The translations under genes and the position numbers were made by a program. Below the pieces are notes generated by a model. That model searched no databases. It saw nothing but the letters and a program-made list of their open reading frames with translations, and was not told the DNA's origin. DNA of 64,000 nt. Source: an uncultured Pelagibacteraceae bacterium. Its GTDB lineage: Bacteria > Pseudomonadota > Alphaproteobacteria > Pelagibacterales > Pelagibacteraceae. Shown one piece after another: positions 23,399 to 33,166 of this stretch; the first letter of the stretch is position 1; every line of letters begins with the position of its first letter. The stretch is from NCBI GenBank assembly GCA_902619925.1, contig CACNFY010000006.1, positions 1 through 64,000 of the forward strand, read 5' to 3'.

Positions 23399-26086
23399 TT
23401 AACCAGTATTTTTAATAGCTGCAGAGATTCCGGCAATACTAGTCATTAACGCATCATTAAGTTCATTTTTTGCGTGTTTATTAAGTTTTTTTTTGGACAA
23501 CTTATTCATTACAACAGCTTGTAGAACATTTAAAACTTCAGAGTAAACATTTCTTACAATCGCAGGTCCTCTAAAAATCTTTCTTTGTTTTAATATTTCA
23601 ATTGGTGTTATATCGTGATTAAGTTTTTTAACTGCATCAAATTGAAATCTAAGTTTTTTTCCTACACGTTTCAAAGATGCATCAGCTAAATTATCCTCAT
23701 AAACTTTTGATATTTCTGGATCAACTTTAGATAAAACCATATCTAATAAATCCATTGTTGAATTAAAGTAAGGCCAATTTTTTTCCATGTCTGTTAATGT
23801 TTTTTTGAAAGTTTTTATAGAAGAATATCTTAAAGCTTCTGCAGTACCCAGCCAAGCTGGTAGCATTAATCTAATTTGTGTCCAAGCAAATACCCATGGA
23901 ATTGCCCTTAGGCCTTTAATACTGTCAACATTTTTTCTTTTTGAAGGTCTTGATCCAATTGATAATTTACCTAATGCCATGTGAGGTGTAACAGTTTTAA
24001 AGTATCTTATAAATTCAGAATTTGGTGTAATATTTTTACGATAAGAACTGGTTGAAATTTCTGACATTTTTTGGATCAGATTTCTCCACTGATTTTTTGG
24101 CAATGGTGGTGGATTTAATGTTGCTTCCATTACAGATCCTATATAGCTACACAAATTATATTTTGCTAACGGCTCATATCCATATTTTTGCTGAATTACT
24201 TCACCTTGATCTGTAATTCTAATCTTACCATTAACGGATCCTGGTGGTTGCGATCTTAGAGTTGCCTGAATTGGTCCTCCACCTCTTCCTGCTGACCCTC
24301 CTCTTCCATGAAAGAAAGTTACTTCAATTTTATATCTTTTAGATAACTTCAAGATTTCCTCTTGTAATTTATATTGATGCCAGCTGGCTGACAGTTTTCC
24401 AGCATCTTTACTAGAGTCTGAATAACCAATCATTATTTCCTGATTACTATTTACTAATTTTTTATACCAACCTAATTTGAATAAACTATTCATTATAGGT
24501 TTAGCATTTATTAAATCATCTAATGTTTCAAATAAAGGAACGACTCTTAACCTATCTTTTATGTTTGCTTCTTTTTGTAATAACATAACTGATAGTATAT
24601 CTGATGCACTTGAAGTCATTGATATAACATAAGCACCTAAACATTCTTTAGGTTGACTTGAAAGAACCTTAAAAGTAGACCAAACTTCCTTATTTTCTCT
24701 ATTTTTAAATTTAAATTTGTTTATAAAATTTTTACCTTTCAATTTTTGTGAGAGAAATTTTATTTTTTTTTCTTCGTTCCAAGAATTATAATCTTGGCCA
24801 TATTTATTTTTTATTATTTCAGTTATTAGTTGAGAGTGTCTAGATGCTTCTTGCCTTATATCTAGTCTTGCTAAATTAATTCCAAAGCATTTTGCCCTTC
24901 TCATTAGATCTAAAAGTTCTCCACTAGCTATATTCTCACTTTGATTTTTTTCTAAAGACTCTCTAACGTCTCTCAATGGTTTTAAAATTTCTTCTCTACT
25001 TGAAATTAGTATTTTTTCATTTAGCGGTGTATTATTAACCAAATGCTGTTCGATAGATCTATGCGTTTTTCTAATTTTATCTCTTAAAGGTCTCAAATAA
25101 ACTCTATAAGGTTCGTAAGATTTACCTGCAAATTTACGAATTTTTTTAGAACATTTTTGCATAGAATAAGATCGTATTAACTTAGTTAAAGACTTTTCAT
25201 AAAGTTTTGCTGCCTCCCATCTTGACAAAAGAATAACCTCTTTCGTAACATTTGAAGTAACAAATGGGTTTCCATCTCTGTCTCCACCCATCCAAGATCC
25301 AAATTCAATTGGATTGAAGTTTTTAGGCAATCCTTTCCCCATATTTTTAACAAAGATTTGATTTAATCTTCTATAAACTTTTGGAATAGTCTCCCATAAA
25401 CTATCTTCAATTATTGCTAGACCCCAACGAGCTTCTTCTGAAGGTGTTGGTTTAGACCTTTTTAGTTCATCTGTATTCCAGATAATAGTTATCTCATCAA
25501 ACATTCTTTTATCTAAAATTTTTATTTTAGATGGATAATTTTTTAACAAATTTCTTTGCTCCAAAATTTCTGTCAAGGTATGATATTTTTGTATCAAAGT
25601 TCTTCTTTTTACTTCTGTAGGATGTGCCGTAAGTACGATACCGATATGTAATTGTTTTGCAACATTATAAATTTTACTGTTTGATATTTTTTTGTTTTTA
25701 AAAAAATTTTCAAATATCTCCTCAATAAATATATTTTTTAATTTTTTATCTTTCTTTGTATTTTCGTATATATCTAAAGTCCTTGAGGCATCAATCGATT
25801 CTGCTAAATTATATAAATTCATAAAATGGTTATATGCTCTAGTAAGCTTAAATAAATTTTTTGGATTTACTTTTTTTATTTCTTTAGAGAGTTTATTAAA
25901 ATGATTTTTCTGCCTTCTATTTGCGATATTTGCTTTTGATAATAATCTTGTTTTTTCCACAAGATCAAAAAATTTTTTTCCTTCTTGGTCCTTAATAACT
26001 TTTCCTAAAATGTTACCTAGGTACCTAACATCATCTCTTAATGACTTTGTTGAAATACGTTCATAATATAAATCTCTTTTAAGCAT
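23399..26086 (-). CDS. ppc: Phosphoenolpyruvate carboxylase
   Basis: An 895-residue cytoplasmic enzyme: PEP + bicarbonate to oxaloacetate + phosphate, an anaplerotic reaction. Catalytic motifs are VLTAHPTEVKRRT (His) and the glycine loop FHGRGGSAGRGGGP, with GYSDSSKDAG and the MGGDRDGNPFVTS motif also present. The C-terminus ends in SIAGISAAIKNTG, the conserved tail of the family. The length matches proteobacterial forms. It is transcribed toward ccdA. Confidence 0.97.
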   Translation of the reverse strand: MLKRDLYYERISTKSLRDDVRYLGNILGKVIKDQEGKKFFDLVEKTRLLSKANIANRRQKNHFNKLSKEIKKVNPKNLFKLTRAYNHFMNLYNLAESIDASRTLDIYENTKKDKKLKNIFIEEIFENFFKNKKISNSKIYNVAKQLHIGIVLTAHPTEVKRRTLIQKYHTLTEILEQRNLLKNYPSKIKILDKRMFDEITIIWNTDELKRSKPTPSEEARWGLAIIEDSLWETIPKVYRRLNQIFVKNMGKGLPKNFNPIEFGSWMGGDRDGNPFVTSNVTKEVILLSRWEAAKLYEKSLTKLIRSYSMQKCSKKIRKFAGKSYEPYRVYLRPLRDKIRKTHRSIEQHLVNNTPLNEKILISSREEILKPLRDVRESLEKNQSENIASGELLDLMRRAKCFGINLARLDIRQEASRHSQLITEIIKNKYGQDYNSWNEEKKIKFLSQKLKGKNFINKFKFKNRENKEVWSTFKVLSSQPKECLGAYVISMTSSASDILSVMLLQKEANIKDRLRVVPLFETLDDLINAKPIMNSLFKLGWYKKLVNSNQEIMIGYSDSSKDAGKLSASWHQYKLQEEILKLSKRYKIEVTFFHGRGGSAGRGGGPIQATLRSQPPGSVNGKIRITDQGEVIQQKYGYEPLAKYNLCSYIGSVMEATLNPPPLPKNQWRNLIQKMSEISTSSYRKNITPNSEFIRYFKTVTPHMALGKLSIGSRPSKRKNVDSIKGLRAIPWVFAWTQIRLMLPAWLGTAEALRYSSIKTFKKTLTDMEKNWPYFNSTMDLLDMVLSKVDPEISKVYEDNLADASLKRVGKKLRFQFDAVKKLNHDITPIEILKQRKIFRGPAIVRNVYSEVLNVLQAVVMNKLSKKKLNKHAKNELNDALMTSIAGISAAIKNTG

Positions 26087-26136
26087 TCATATTATACATA
26101 TTATCTTTTTGAAAAATCTTCTATAGGCGTTTTGTG

Positions 26137-26979
26137 TTAAATTTTTCTGACTTTATGTGTTTGTGTCCCTAATTTATCTATGCCTAATTCTATTGTTTCT
26201 CCACCTTTTAAAAATCGAGGTGGTTTCATATTTTCACCTACTCCGGGTGGTGTGCCTGTACAACAAATATCTCCAGGGTATAAAGTCATGCAATGGCTCA
26301 TATATGATACTAGCTCCTCTATTTTAAAAATCATTTGATTAGTATTACCTTTTTGCATTCTTTCGTTATTTACATCTAAGTACATATTAAGGTTTTGAAA
26401 ATCACTTACTTCATCTTTGGTAAGTATATAAGGTCCAATTGGTCCAAAAGTATCAAATCCTTTTCCTTTATCCCAAGTGAGACCTCTTTTTTTTTGAAAA
26501 TTTCTTTCACTTACATCATTTACCAAAAAAAATCCTAATACATATTTTAAAGCCTCATTTTCTGAAATGTATTTTGCTTTTTTGCCAATAACGAATCCTA
26601 ATTCTACCTCCCAATCAGTATGTTCTGAACCTTTAGGAATTTCGATATCATCATTAGGACCACAGACACAATTTGTAAATTTTGAAAAAATTATTGGTTC
26701 ATCTGGAATTGGTAAATTTTGTTCTAAGGCATGATCTTTAAAATTTAATCCTATACCTAAAAATTTTGAGGGATTTCCAACACATGGACCCATTCTTATA
26801 TCTGGATTTATTTCTGTTAAATCATTTAAATTTATTGAATCAATTTTATCTATTGTTTCAAAATTTAATGTTTTTGGATTTAAATCAGATACTATTGTAG
26901 ATAGATCTCTTATTGTATTATTTTTATCAATGATTGCGGGTTTTTCTAAACCAGGCTCTCCAACTCGGCATAATTTCAT
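26137..26979 (-). CDS. Fumarylacetoacetate hydrolase (FAH) family protein
   Basis: A 280-residue C-C-bond hydrolase, isomerase or decarboxylase. Metal ligands lie in HTDWEVELGFVIG and in VNDVSERNF. Further motifs are the GKGFDTFGPIGP loop and CCTGTPPGVGE. Close relatives include 2,4-diketo-3-deoxy-L-fuconate hydrolase, ureidoglycolate lyase-like proteins and 5-carboxymethyl-2-hydroxymuconate isomerase. It is the last gene of a minus-strand operon iolD - Gfo/Idh - ROK - FAH (two bases after the ROK gene). That context suggests it acts on a keto-acid product of cyclitol degradation, by inference. Confidence 0.85.
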   Translation of the reverse strand: MKLCRVGEPGLEKPAIIDKNNTIRDLSTIVSDLNPKTLNFETIDKIDSINLNDLTEINPDIRMGPCVGNPSKFLGIGLNFKDHALEQNLPIPDEPIIFSKFTNCVCGPNDDIEIPKGSEHTDWEVELGFVIGKKAKYISENEALKYVLGFFLVNDVSERNFQKKRGLTWDKGKGFDTFGPIGPYILTKDEVSDFQNLNMYLDVNNERMQKGNTNQMIFKIEELVSYMSHCMTLYPGDICCTGTPPGVGENMKPPRFLKGGETIELGIDKLGTQTHKVRKI

Positions 26980-26981
26980 AA

Positions 26982-27866
26982 TTAATAATACACTCTATCT
27001 GATAAATTTGCAGCCCCTCTGACACCGCTAGCATCTCCATATTTTGGTTTTAGAAATTTTGTATTTAACCTCTTTACTTTTAAAAATTTCATTAACAAAT
27101 TCTTAATTTTGTTAAGAAATTTAATTTCATTAGATAATCCGCCACCAAAAACTATTGCATCAGGATCCAAAATATAAATTATATTAACTAAGGATCTAGC
27201 TAATCTTATTTGAAAATCGGAAATTAATTTTTTCATATTTTTATTTTTTTTGTTAAATATCTGTTTGGCTGTTAGTTTATTATTGATTAATTTTTCAATA
27301 CCTTTCCCTGATATAAATTTTTCAATTTTCATATTTTTAATATTTTTTTTAACTAAATTTTTGTCATTTAAATTTCCAAATATAGGTAATGGCATATGTC
27401 CCCATTCGCCTGTTAAGTTATTTGATCCTTTTATAATTTTCTTGTTAATTACTATTCCACCTCCAGTTCCTGAGCCAAGAATTATCCCAAAAACAATTTT
27501 AAAGTTTCTTGCAGATCCATTTAAAGCTTCTGAATATGTAAAACAATTAGCATCGTTTTCGCAAGGCACCTTTCTTTTTAAGCTTTTTATTAAATCTTTA
27601 TTTAATCTTTTATTGTTTAACCATGTTGCATTTGTTGAGTTTTTTAATAAACCTGTATTGGCATCTATAGAACCTGGATGGCAAACTCCAACTTTTAGTT
27701 TTTTTTTAAATTTTTTATCAAGACTACGAATGTTTAGTTTTATGTCCGAAATAACTTTTTTATAACTTTTGGGTGTTGATATTCTTTTTTTAAATATAAC
27801 TTTATTTTTTTCATCAAGAACAACAAATTCAATTTTAGTAGCTCCTATATCAACTCCAACACGCAT
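26982..27866 (-). CDS. ROK family sugar kinase without the usual zinc-binding cysteines
   Basis: A 294-residue ASKHA-fold kinase. The N-terminal phosphate loop is VGVDIGATKIEFV, the catalytic aspartate lies in CENDANCFTYSE, and GSGTGGGIVINKK and GEWGHMPLP are standard ROK elements. After the GH motif, ROK kinases normally carry a CxCGxxGCxE zinc cluster. Here that segment has no cysteines (FGNLNDKNLVKK), so zinc is not bound in the usual way. It starts immediately (zero gap) after the Gfo/Idh gene. The substrate could be a hexose, inositol or a keto-sugar acid; a replacement for IolC is one hypothesis. Confidence 0.85.
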   Translation of the reverse strand: MRVGVDIGATKIEFVVLDEKNKVIFKKRISTPKSYKKVISDIKLNIRSLDKKFKKKLKVGVCHPGSIDANTGLLKNSTNATWLNNKRLNKDLIKSLKRKVPCENDANCFTYSEALNGSARNFKIVFGIILGSGTGGGIVINKKIIKGSNNLTGEWGHMPLPIFGNLNDKNLVKKNIKNMKIEKFISGKGIEKLINNKLTAKQIFNKKNKNMKKLISDFQIRLARSLVNIIYILDPDAIVFGGGLSNEIKFLNKIKNLLMKFLKVKRLNTKFLKPKYGDASGVRGAANLSDRVYY

Positions 27867-29027
27867 TTATTTCAATATTTTTTTTATTTCTTTTAAAGAA
27901 AATAGTTTAGGTGGTTTACAAGTTGTATTTATTTTTTTAGGTTTGTTTGTTCTAGCAGAATACATAGTTGATTGAATAAGATCTAAAACATGGACTGAAA
28001 CTTCTCCATTACATCTGTGTCTTTTTTTATTTTCTATACAATATGCCATTTCAGCAAGTCCAACACCTCTATAATTGGCATTTGTAGGCGACTCGTTTGC
28101 CCTTGAGCTTTGAGATCTTATGTTAATTTTTCCTAAAGGCATCTTGTTAGTTCTAAATTCTTGCCAGGGACTTCCAAGTTTTTTACAAACGTAAACTGAG
28201 CCACCAAACATATTTGGATCAGGTACAATCATTGATCCTTCAGTTCCGTACAATTCGATATGATTTCTTTGATGAGCGATTACATCAAATGATAATGTTA
28301 ATCTAATTATACTGTTGTTCTCAAAAACAATTGTCGAAAAATAGGTAGTTGGACTTTCAACCTTAATTTTTTTTCCTTTTTTTGGTCCTATTCCAATAGT
28401 TCTAAATTTTGAACCTTTCATCAAACTTGCTGCTTTAACTTCTTTAGCTGGTCCAAGTAAGTTTACTAATGCTGTCAAATAATATGGCCCCATATCTATT
28501 ACTGGACCACCTTCTTTTTTAGCAAACCAAGGCTCAGGATTTGGATGATAAGACTGAACACCAGGGAAGGCAAATATCGCATTACCTAAATTCACTTTTC
28601 CAATAATATTTTTTTCTATTAATTCTTTAGACTTTTGATTACCTCCACCTAAAAAAGTATCTGGCGCATTACCAATATAAAGTCTTTTTTTATTAGCAAT
28701 TTTGAGCAATTCTTTTCCATCTTTTAAATTTATTGCCATTGGTTTTTCTGAATAAACATGTTTTCCATGCAATAGTGATTTTTTTGAAATTATATAATGA
28801 GCTTTAGGTGGAGTTAGGTTTAAAATTATTTCTACCTCTTTATCTTTAAAAAGCTGATTAACTGTTTTAGACTCTAAATTATATATTTTAGCACATTTTT
28901 TTGAAACTTCTTCTTTAATATCCGCACATTTTATAATTTTAAAGTTATTAAAGTATTTTTGTGCTCTAAAATAAGTCTCTGCTATGTGTCCACATCCAAT
29001 TAAACCAACCTTGAAAACTTTAGACAT
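27867..29027 (-). CDS. Gfo/Idh/MocA family NAD(P)-dependent oxidoreductase
   Basis: A 386-residue dehydrogenase. The Rossmann motif is VGLIGCGHIAE, and the catalytic lysine lies in VYSEKPMAINL. The substrate-binding block is GGPVIDMGPYYLTALVNLLG, with an alpha/beta C-terminal domain. It starts within the last base of iolD and precedes the ROK kinase gene. Together with the iolG-like gene at 35566 this gives two Gfo/Idh enzymes in the locus, possibly for different inositol isomers or for a downstream intermediate. Confidence 0.86.
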   Translation of the reverse strand: MSKVFKVGLIGCGHIAETYFRAQKYFNNFKIIKCADIKEEVSKKCAKIYNLESKTVNQLFKDKEVEIILNLTPPKAHYIISKKSLLHGKHVYSEKPMAINLKDGKELLKIANKKRLYIGNAPDTFLGGGNQKSKELIEKNIIGKVNLGNAIFAFPGVQSYHPNPEPWFAKKEGGPVIDMGPYYLTALVNLLGPAKEVKAASLMKGSKFRTIGIGPKKGKKIKVESPTTYFSTIVFENNSIIRLTLSFDVIAHQRNHIELYGTEGSMIVPDPNMFGGSVYVCKKLGSPWQEFRTNKMPLGKINIRSQSSRANESPTNANYRGVGLAEMAYCIENKKRHRCNGEVSVHVLDLIQSTMYSARTNKPKKINTTCKPPKLFSLKEIKKILK

Positions 29028-30871
29028 TAAACACCTTGTCTTTGTTTTGATTTACCTTCTTTATGAAGTTTTAGAGCTTCTTTATTTTCTTTAGTTTTTG
29101 GTAATTCTAAAGTAGGACTTTCCCAATATGCTGAGCCCTCTAACCATTGATAGGAATGAGTTTTAATTGAAATTACGTATGTAACTTTAGATTTTTTTGC
29201 TCTTTTAAAAGCTTCCTCTAATTCTTCTATTGATGAAACTTCCTCAGACTTAGCTCCCATACTTTCTGCGTGTTTAGCAAAATTTACTCCAACTAATTTT
29301 TTGGTATTTGAGCTTTCAAATAAACAATTAAATTCTTTACCACCTTTGAATAATTGCAACCTATTTATTACCGCGTGACCCCCATTGTCACAAACTATAA
29401 TTATAAGTTTATTGTCTGTAATGACCGAAGAGTATATGTCCGAGTTATAAAGTAAGTACGACCCATCACCTATGAATGCAATAACCTCTTTATCTGGATT
29501 TGCCATTTTGATACCCAAAGCCCCTGAAATTTCATAACTCATGCAACTAAATCCCCATTCAGTTTCATGTGTATTCAATTCTCTAGGCCTCCATATTTGC
29601 ACAACTTCTCCAACTAGACCTCCAGCTGCAGTTACAGCAATATCTGTTGGGTCGGAATTTCTATAAATTGCTCCTACAGCGTGAGCATAACTCGGTAATT
29701 TTTGATTGGTTGGTCCGCTTTCTTTATCTACGTATTCATTCCATGACTTAAGTTCATTGACAGATTTTTTATGCCATGCATCTGGTGCTTTCCAATTACC
29801 TAGTGCTTGGGATAACTCGTTTAAAGAAACTTTGGCATCACCTATTACGGATGAAGCCATGTGTTTATTTGCATCAAATCTTGAAACATTTATTGAAATT
29901 AATTTGAATTCTGGATTCTCAAAATTAGCCCATGAACCAGTTGTAAAATCTGCAAGTTTAGTACCAATCGCTATTGCAAGATCAGTTTGTTTTGCAAGAT
30001 TATTTGCAGCTTTACCACCCAGTCCGCCAATTGGGCCAAGAAAATGAGAGTGGTCTCTTTTCATAGAAGAGTATCCCATTACAGTTTGAGTTACTGGTAT
30101 ATTATGTTTAATAGCGAAAGATGATAACTCTTCCATGGCATTAGAATAGAAAACGCCACCTCCAGAAATAATTATTGGATTTTTTGAATTTTTAATTTTT
30201 TCTACAGCTTGTTTTACTTGGAAATCATCTGGCTTTGGTCTTCTAATATTATGGACTCTTTCTATGAAAAACTCTTCTGGGTATTCGTAGGTTTCACCCT
30301 GTATATCTTGAGATAAAGATATACAAGCTGGTCCGCAATCAGCTGGGTCTAATAAAACTTGTATCGCTTGAGGTAAAGTTTGTAAAATTTGTTCTGGTCT
30401 AGTTATTCTATCAAAGTATCTTGTGACAGATTTAAAAGCATCATTTTGTGTTATTCCTGGATTGTTAAAATGTTCAACTTGTTGCAAAACTGGATCTGGC
30501 ATTCTATTTGCATACGTATCTCCTGGTAAAAATAAAATTGGGAGTCTATTGCTCATTGCAACAGCAGCTGCTGTTACCATATTTGTAGATCCCGGTCCAA
30601 CTGAACTAGTGGCAACAAAAATTTGTTTTCTCCTTTTTGCTCTAGCGTAAGCTATTCCTGTTAATGCCATATTTTGTTCATGATGGCCACGCCAGGTCGG
30701 AAGTTTATCTTTATTTTCTTCCAACGCCTGGCCCAAGCAAGCTACATTTCCGTGTCCAAAGATCCCGAAGGCTCCAGCGAATAAAGGTTCTTTTTTACCA
30801 TCAATAAGAATTTTTTGAGAAATTAAATGTTTAACTATTGCATGTGCACATGATAGCTTTATTTTTTTCAT
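29027..30871 (-). CDS. iolD: 3D-(3,5/4)-trihydroxycyclohexane-1,2-dione acylhydrolase (IolD)
   Basis: A 614-residue ThDP enzyme that opens the ring of the inositol-derived dione to 5-deoxyglucuronate. IolD-specific features are AGAFGIFGHGNVACLG near residue 35 and LPTWRGHHEQNMALT containing the catalytic glutamate. Others are SVGPGSTNMVTAAA, LPGDTYANRMPDPVLQQ and the ThDP site EVIAFIGDGSYLLYNSD, ending in CDNGGHAVINRLQ. It is the first gene of a minus-strand operon, divergent from the aldehyde dehydrogenase gene with only 56 bases between. Of the genes in this window it gives the strongest evidence for inositol catabolism. Confidence 0.93.
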   Translation of the reverse strand: MKKIKLSCAHAIVKHLISQKILIDGKKEPLFAGAFGIFGHGNVACLGQALEENKDKLPTWRGHHEQNMALTGIAYARAKRRKQIFVATSSVGPGSTNMVTAAAVAMSNRLPILFLPGDTYANRMPDPVLQQVEHFNNPGITQNDAFKSVTRYFDRITRPEQILQTLPQAIQVLLDPADCGPACISLSQDIQGETYEYPEEFFIERVHNIRRPKPDDFQVKQAVEKIKNSKNPIIISGGGVFYSNAMEELSSFAIKHNIPVTQTVMGYSSMKRDHSHFLGPIGGLGGKAANNLAKQTDLAIAIGTKLADFTTGSWANFENPEFKLISINVSRFDANKHMASSVIGDAKVSLNELSQALGNWKAPDAWHKKSVNELKSWNEYVDKESGPTNQKLPSYAHAVGAIYRNSDPTDIAVTAAGGLVGEVVQIWRPRELNTHETEWGFSCMSYEISGALGIKMANPDKEVIAFIGDGSYLLYNSDIYSSVITDNKLIIIVCDNGGHAVINRLQLFKGGKEFNCLFESSNTKKLVGVNFAKHAESMGAKSEEVSSIEELEEAFKRAKKSKVTYVISIKTHSYQWLEGSAYWESPTLELPKTKENKEALKLHKEGKSKQRQGV

Positions 30872-30927
30872 AATTATCGCTATATTCTCATTAATAAATT
30901 CACGTAATTAAGCATAAAATAAAAATT

Positions 30928-32370
30928 ATGTATAGCAAATTTGGTCAGTTCATAGATGGTAAATGGCAACAAGCAGAAAAAGGTGAAACTTATGAAGTGG
31001 TTAACCCTGCGACAGAGGAAATTATTGGGAAAGCATCAAAAGCCTCATCATTAGATGTACAGAAAGCTCTAAAGTCAGCTGAAAAAGGTTTAGAGATTTG
31101 GAAAAATACAGCTCCGTGGCAAAGATCATACATAATTAGAAAAATTGCAGACTTACTTAGAGAAAAAAAGAAAGTGATGGCAAAATGGCTTACGTTAGAG
31201 GTTGGTAAACCATTGTTAGAGGGTGAGGGAGAAACAAATGGAGCTGCAGACATTTTTGAATGGAATGCAGAAGAAACTAAAAGAATTTATGGTCAAACTG
31301 TAGAAAGTCGATCGCCAGATACAAGGGTTCACGTATATTATCAGCCAGTCGGGGTTGTTGCAGCGTTAGTTCCCTGGAACTTTCCCTTAATTTTAGCAGC
31401 AAGAAAAATTTCTACTGCTTTAGCTGCCGGTTGTTCAGTAATTTGTAAACCAGATGTGATTACACCAGGAACAGTAATGGAGCTAGTGGATATTTGTAAA
31501 GAAGCTGGTGTTCCTCCTGGAGTAGTGAATCTTCTTTCAGGAGATCCTCCAAGTATATCTAATGAATTACTTGAATCTGATATTATTAAGAAGGTTTCAA
31601 TTACGGGCTCTACTAGAGTAGGTAAACTAATTTTAAAAAAAGCAGCTGATAAAGTTCAAAGAGTTACTATGGAATTAAGTGGTCATTCACCTTTTATAGT
31701 TTTTGATGATGTTGACATAAATAAAGTTGCAGATATGGCTATTACAGCAAAATTTAGAAACAATGGACAAGTCTGTATTTCACCAAATAGATTTTATATT
31801 CAAGAAAAAAGGAAAGAAGAATTTATAAATGCATTCATAGAGAGAACAAAAAAATTAAAAATAGGCAATGGTATGGACGATGGAGTGCAATTAGGACCAT
31901 TGGCAACAGCTAAAAGACTCTCAGAAGTAGAGGAATTAGTAGATATAACAAAAAAAGAAGGTGCGAAAGTTTTATTAGGTGGAAAAAGGCCATCAGGATT
32001 TAATAAAGGCTATTTTTATGAACCAACTGTATTCGATGAAGTTAAAGATAATTATACAATTATGAAACAAGAACCTTTTGGTCCATTAGTGCCCATGTTG
32101 TCATTTAAAACTTTTGATGAGGTTATTGAAAGAGCGAATAATAATGATTTAGGTCTTTGTAGTTATATTTACACAGATTCAATGAAGCAAGCTCATAAAG
32201 CATCTGAATTAATGGAAACAGGAACAGTTGCTGTTAACACGCCTGTAGTAGCTATTGCAGAAGCACCTTTTGGTGGAATTAAACAAACTGGCTATGGTCG
32301 TGAGGGTGGATCAATGGCAATTAAGGACTACTTAAACATAAAATATACACACTTAGGACTCAAAACTTGA
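30928..32370 (+). CDS. NAD(P)-dependent aldehyde dehydrogenase
   Basis: A 480-residue ALDH. Motifs are VPWNFPLILAARK, the glycine loop SITGSTRVGK, the general-base glutamate in MELSGHSPFIVFDD, and the catalytic cysteine in NNGQVCISPNRF. EPFGPL and FGGIKQTGYGREGG follow at the end. It resembles succinate-semialdehyde or ketoglutarate-semialdehyde dehydrogenases rather than the CoA-acylating IolA/MmsA. It is the first gene of a plus-strand operon with the aldolase (TGATG overlap) and is divergent from iolD. It probably oxidises a semialdehyde of the cyclitol pathway. Confidence 0.88.
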   Translation: MYSKFGQFIDGKWQQAEKGETYEVVNPATEEIIGKASKASSLDVQKALKSAEKGLEIWKNTAPWQRSYIIRKIADLLREKKKVMAKWLTLEVGKPLLEGEGETNGAADIFEWNAEETKRIYGQTVESRSPDTRVHVYYQPVGVVAALVPWNFPLILAARKISTALAAGCSVICKPDVITPGTVMELVDICKEAGVPPGVVNLLSGDPPSISNELLESDIIKKVSITGSTRVGKLILKKAADKVQRVTMELSGHSPFIVFDDVDINKVADMAITAKFRNNGQVCISPNRFYIQEKRKEEFINAFIERTKKLKIGNGMDDGVQLGPLATAKRLSEVEELVDITKKEGAKVLLGGKRPSGFNKGYFYEPTVFDEVKDNYTIMKQEPFGPLVPMLSFKTFDEVIERANNNDLGLCSYIYTDSMKQAHKASELMETGTVAVNTPVVAIAEAPFGGIKQTGYGREGGSMAIKDYLNIKYTHLGLKT

Positions 32371-33161
32371 TGAAAAAAAATAAAATAAAAAAAATGATGG
32401 CAGAGGGTAAAACAATCATTAATGGTTGGCTTCAAATACCTAGTTCATTCTCAGCAGAAGTAATGGCAAATCAAGGATGGGATTCTCTTACTATCGACAT
32501 GCAACACGGTGTAATTGATTATCCTAATGCGTTGCAGATGCTCCAATCAATTTCAACAACTGAAACAACACCTTTAGCTAGAGTAAATTGGAATGAACCA
32601 GGTCAAATTATGAAAATTTTAGATGCAGGGTGTTATGGCGTAATCTGCCCTATGGTTAGTAATAGAAAAGAAGCAGAGAATTTTGTCCAAGCTTGTTTAT
32701 ATCCACCTGACGGTTATAGAAGCTATGGTCCAATTAGAGGGCTTATATATGGTGGCGGAGACTACGGTGATCATGCAAATGCTGAGATTTTAAAATTAGC
32801 GATGATAGAGACAAAAGAAGCTTTAGATAATTTAGATGAAATAATGAGTACTGATGGATTAGATGGAATTTACATTGGTCCTGCTGACTTAAGTTTGGCT
32901 ATCGGCCAAAAACCAGCTTTTGATAATCCTGAGGGATCAGCAACTTATGAAAAAATAAAAACAATTTTGGATCACGCAAAAAAAAATAATATTTTTGCAG
33001 GAATTCATAATGCAACACCTGAATACGCAAAAAAAATGATAGATCTTGGTTTTAATCTAGTCACTGTTGGATCAGATCAGAGATATATGAGTAGTGGTGC
33101 GAAAGAAGCTGTTTCGAAACTAAAACTAACAAAATCCTCTGAAGAGTCGAAGTCATATTAA
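32370..33161 (+). CDS. HpcH/HpaI family class II aldolase
   Basis: A metal-dependent 2-keto acid aldolase of about 263 residues. The start is set at the ATG at 32370, overlapping the previous TGA (TGATG); an in-frame TTG just before it is less likely. Motifs are NGWLQIPSSFSAE, TIDMQHGVIDYP with the catalytic His, LARVNWNEPGQIMKILDAG, and IYIGPADLSLAIG. Relatives cleave 4-hydroxy-2-oxoheptanedioate or 2-keto-3-deoxy-rhamnonate to pyruvate plus an aldehyde. Here it may replace IolJ, splitting a deoxy-keto acid. The aldehyde product could feed the preceding ALDH. Confidence 0.87.
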   Translation: MKKNKIKKMMAEGKTIINGWLQIPSSFSAEVMANQGWDSLTIDMQHGVIDYPNALQMLQSISTTETTPLARVNWNEPGQIMKILDAGCYGVICPMVSNRKEAENFVQACLYPPDGYRSYGPIRGLIYGGGDYGDHANAEILKLAMIETKEALDNLDEIMSTDGLDGIYIGPADLSLAIGQKPAFDNPEGSATYEKIKTILDHAKKNNIFAGIHNATPEYAKKMIDLGFNLVTVGSDQRYMSSGAKEAVSKLKLTKSSEESKSY

Positions 33162-33166
33162 CTTAA

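Noticed and set aside
27250-27765. Long open frame (171 codons) on the plus strand
   Set aside because: It is antisense to the ROK kinase, which has clear motifs; the antisense translation is hydrophobic low-complexity with no family features.
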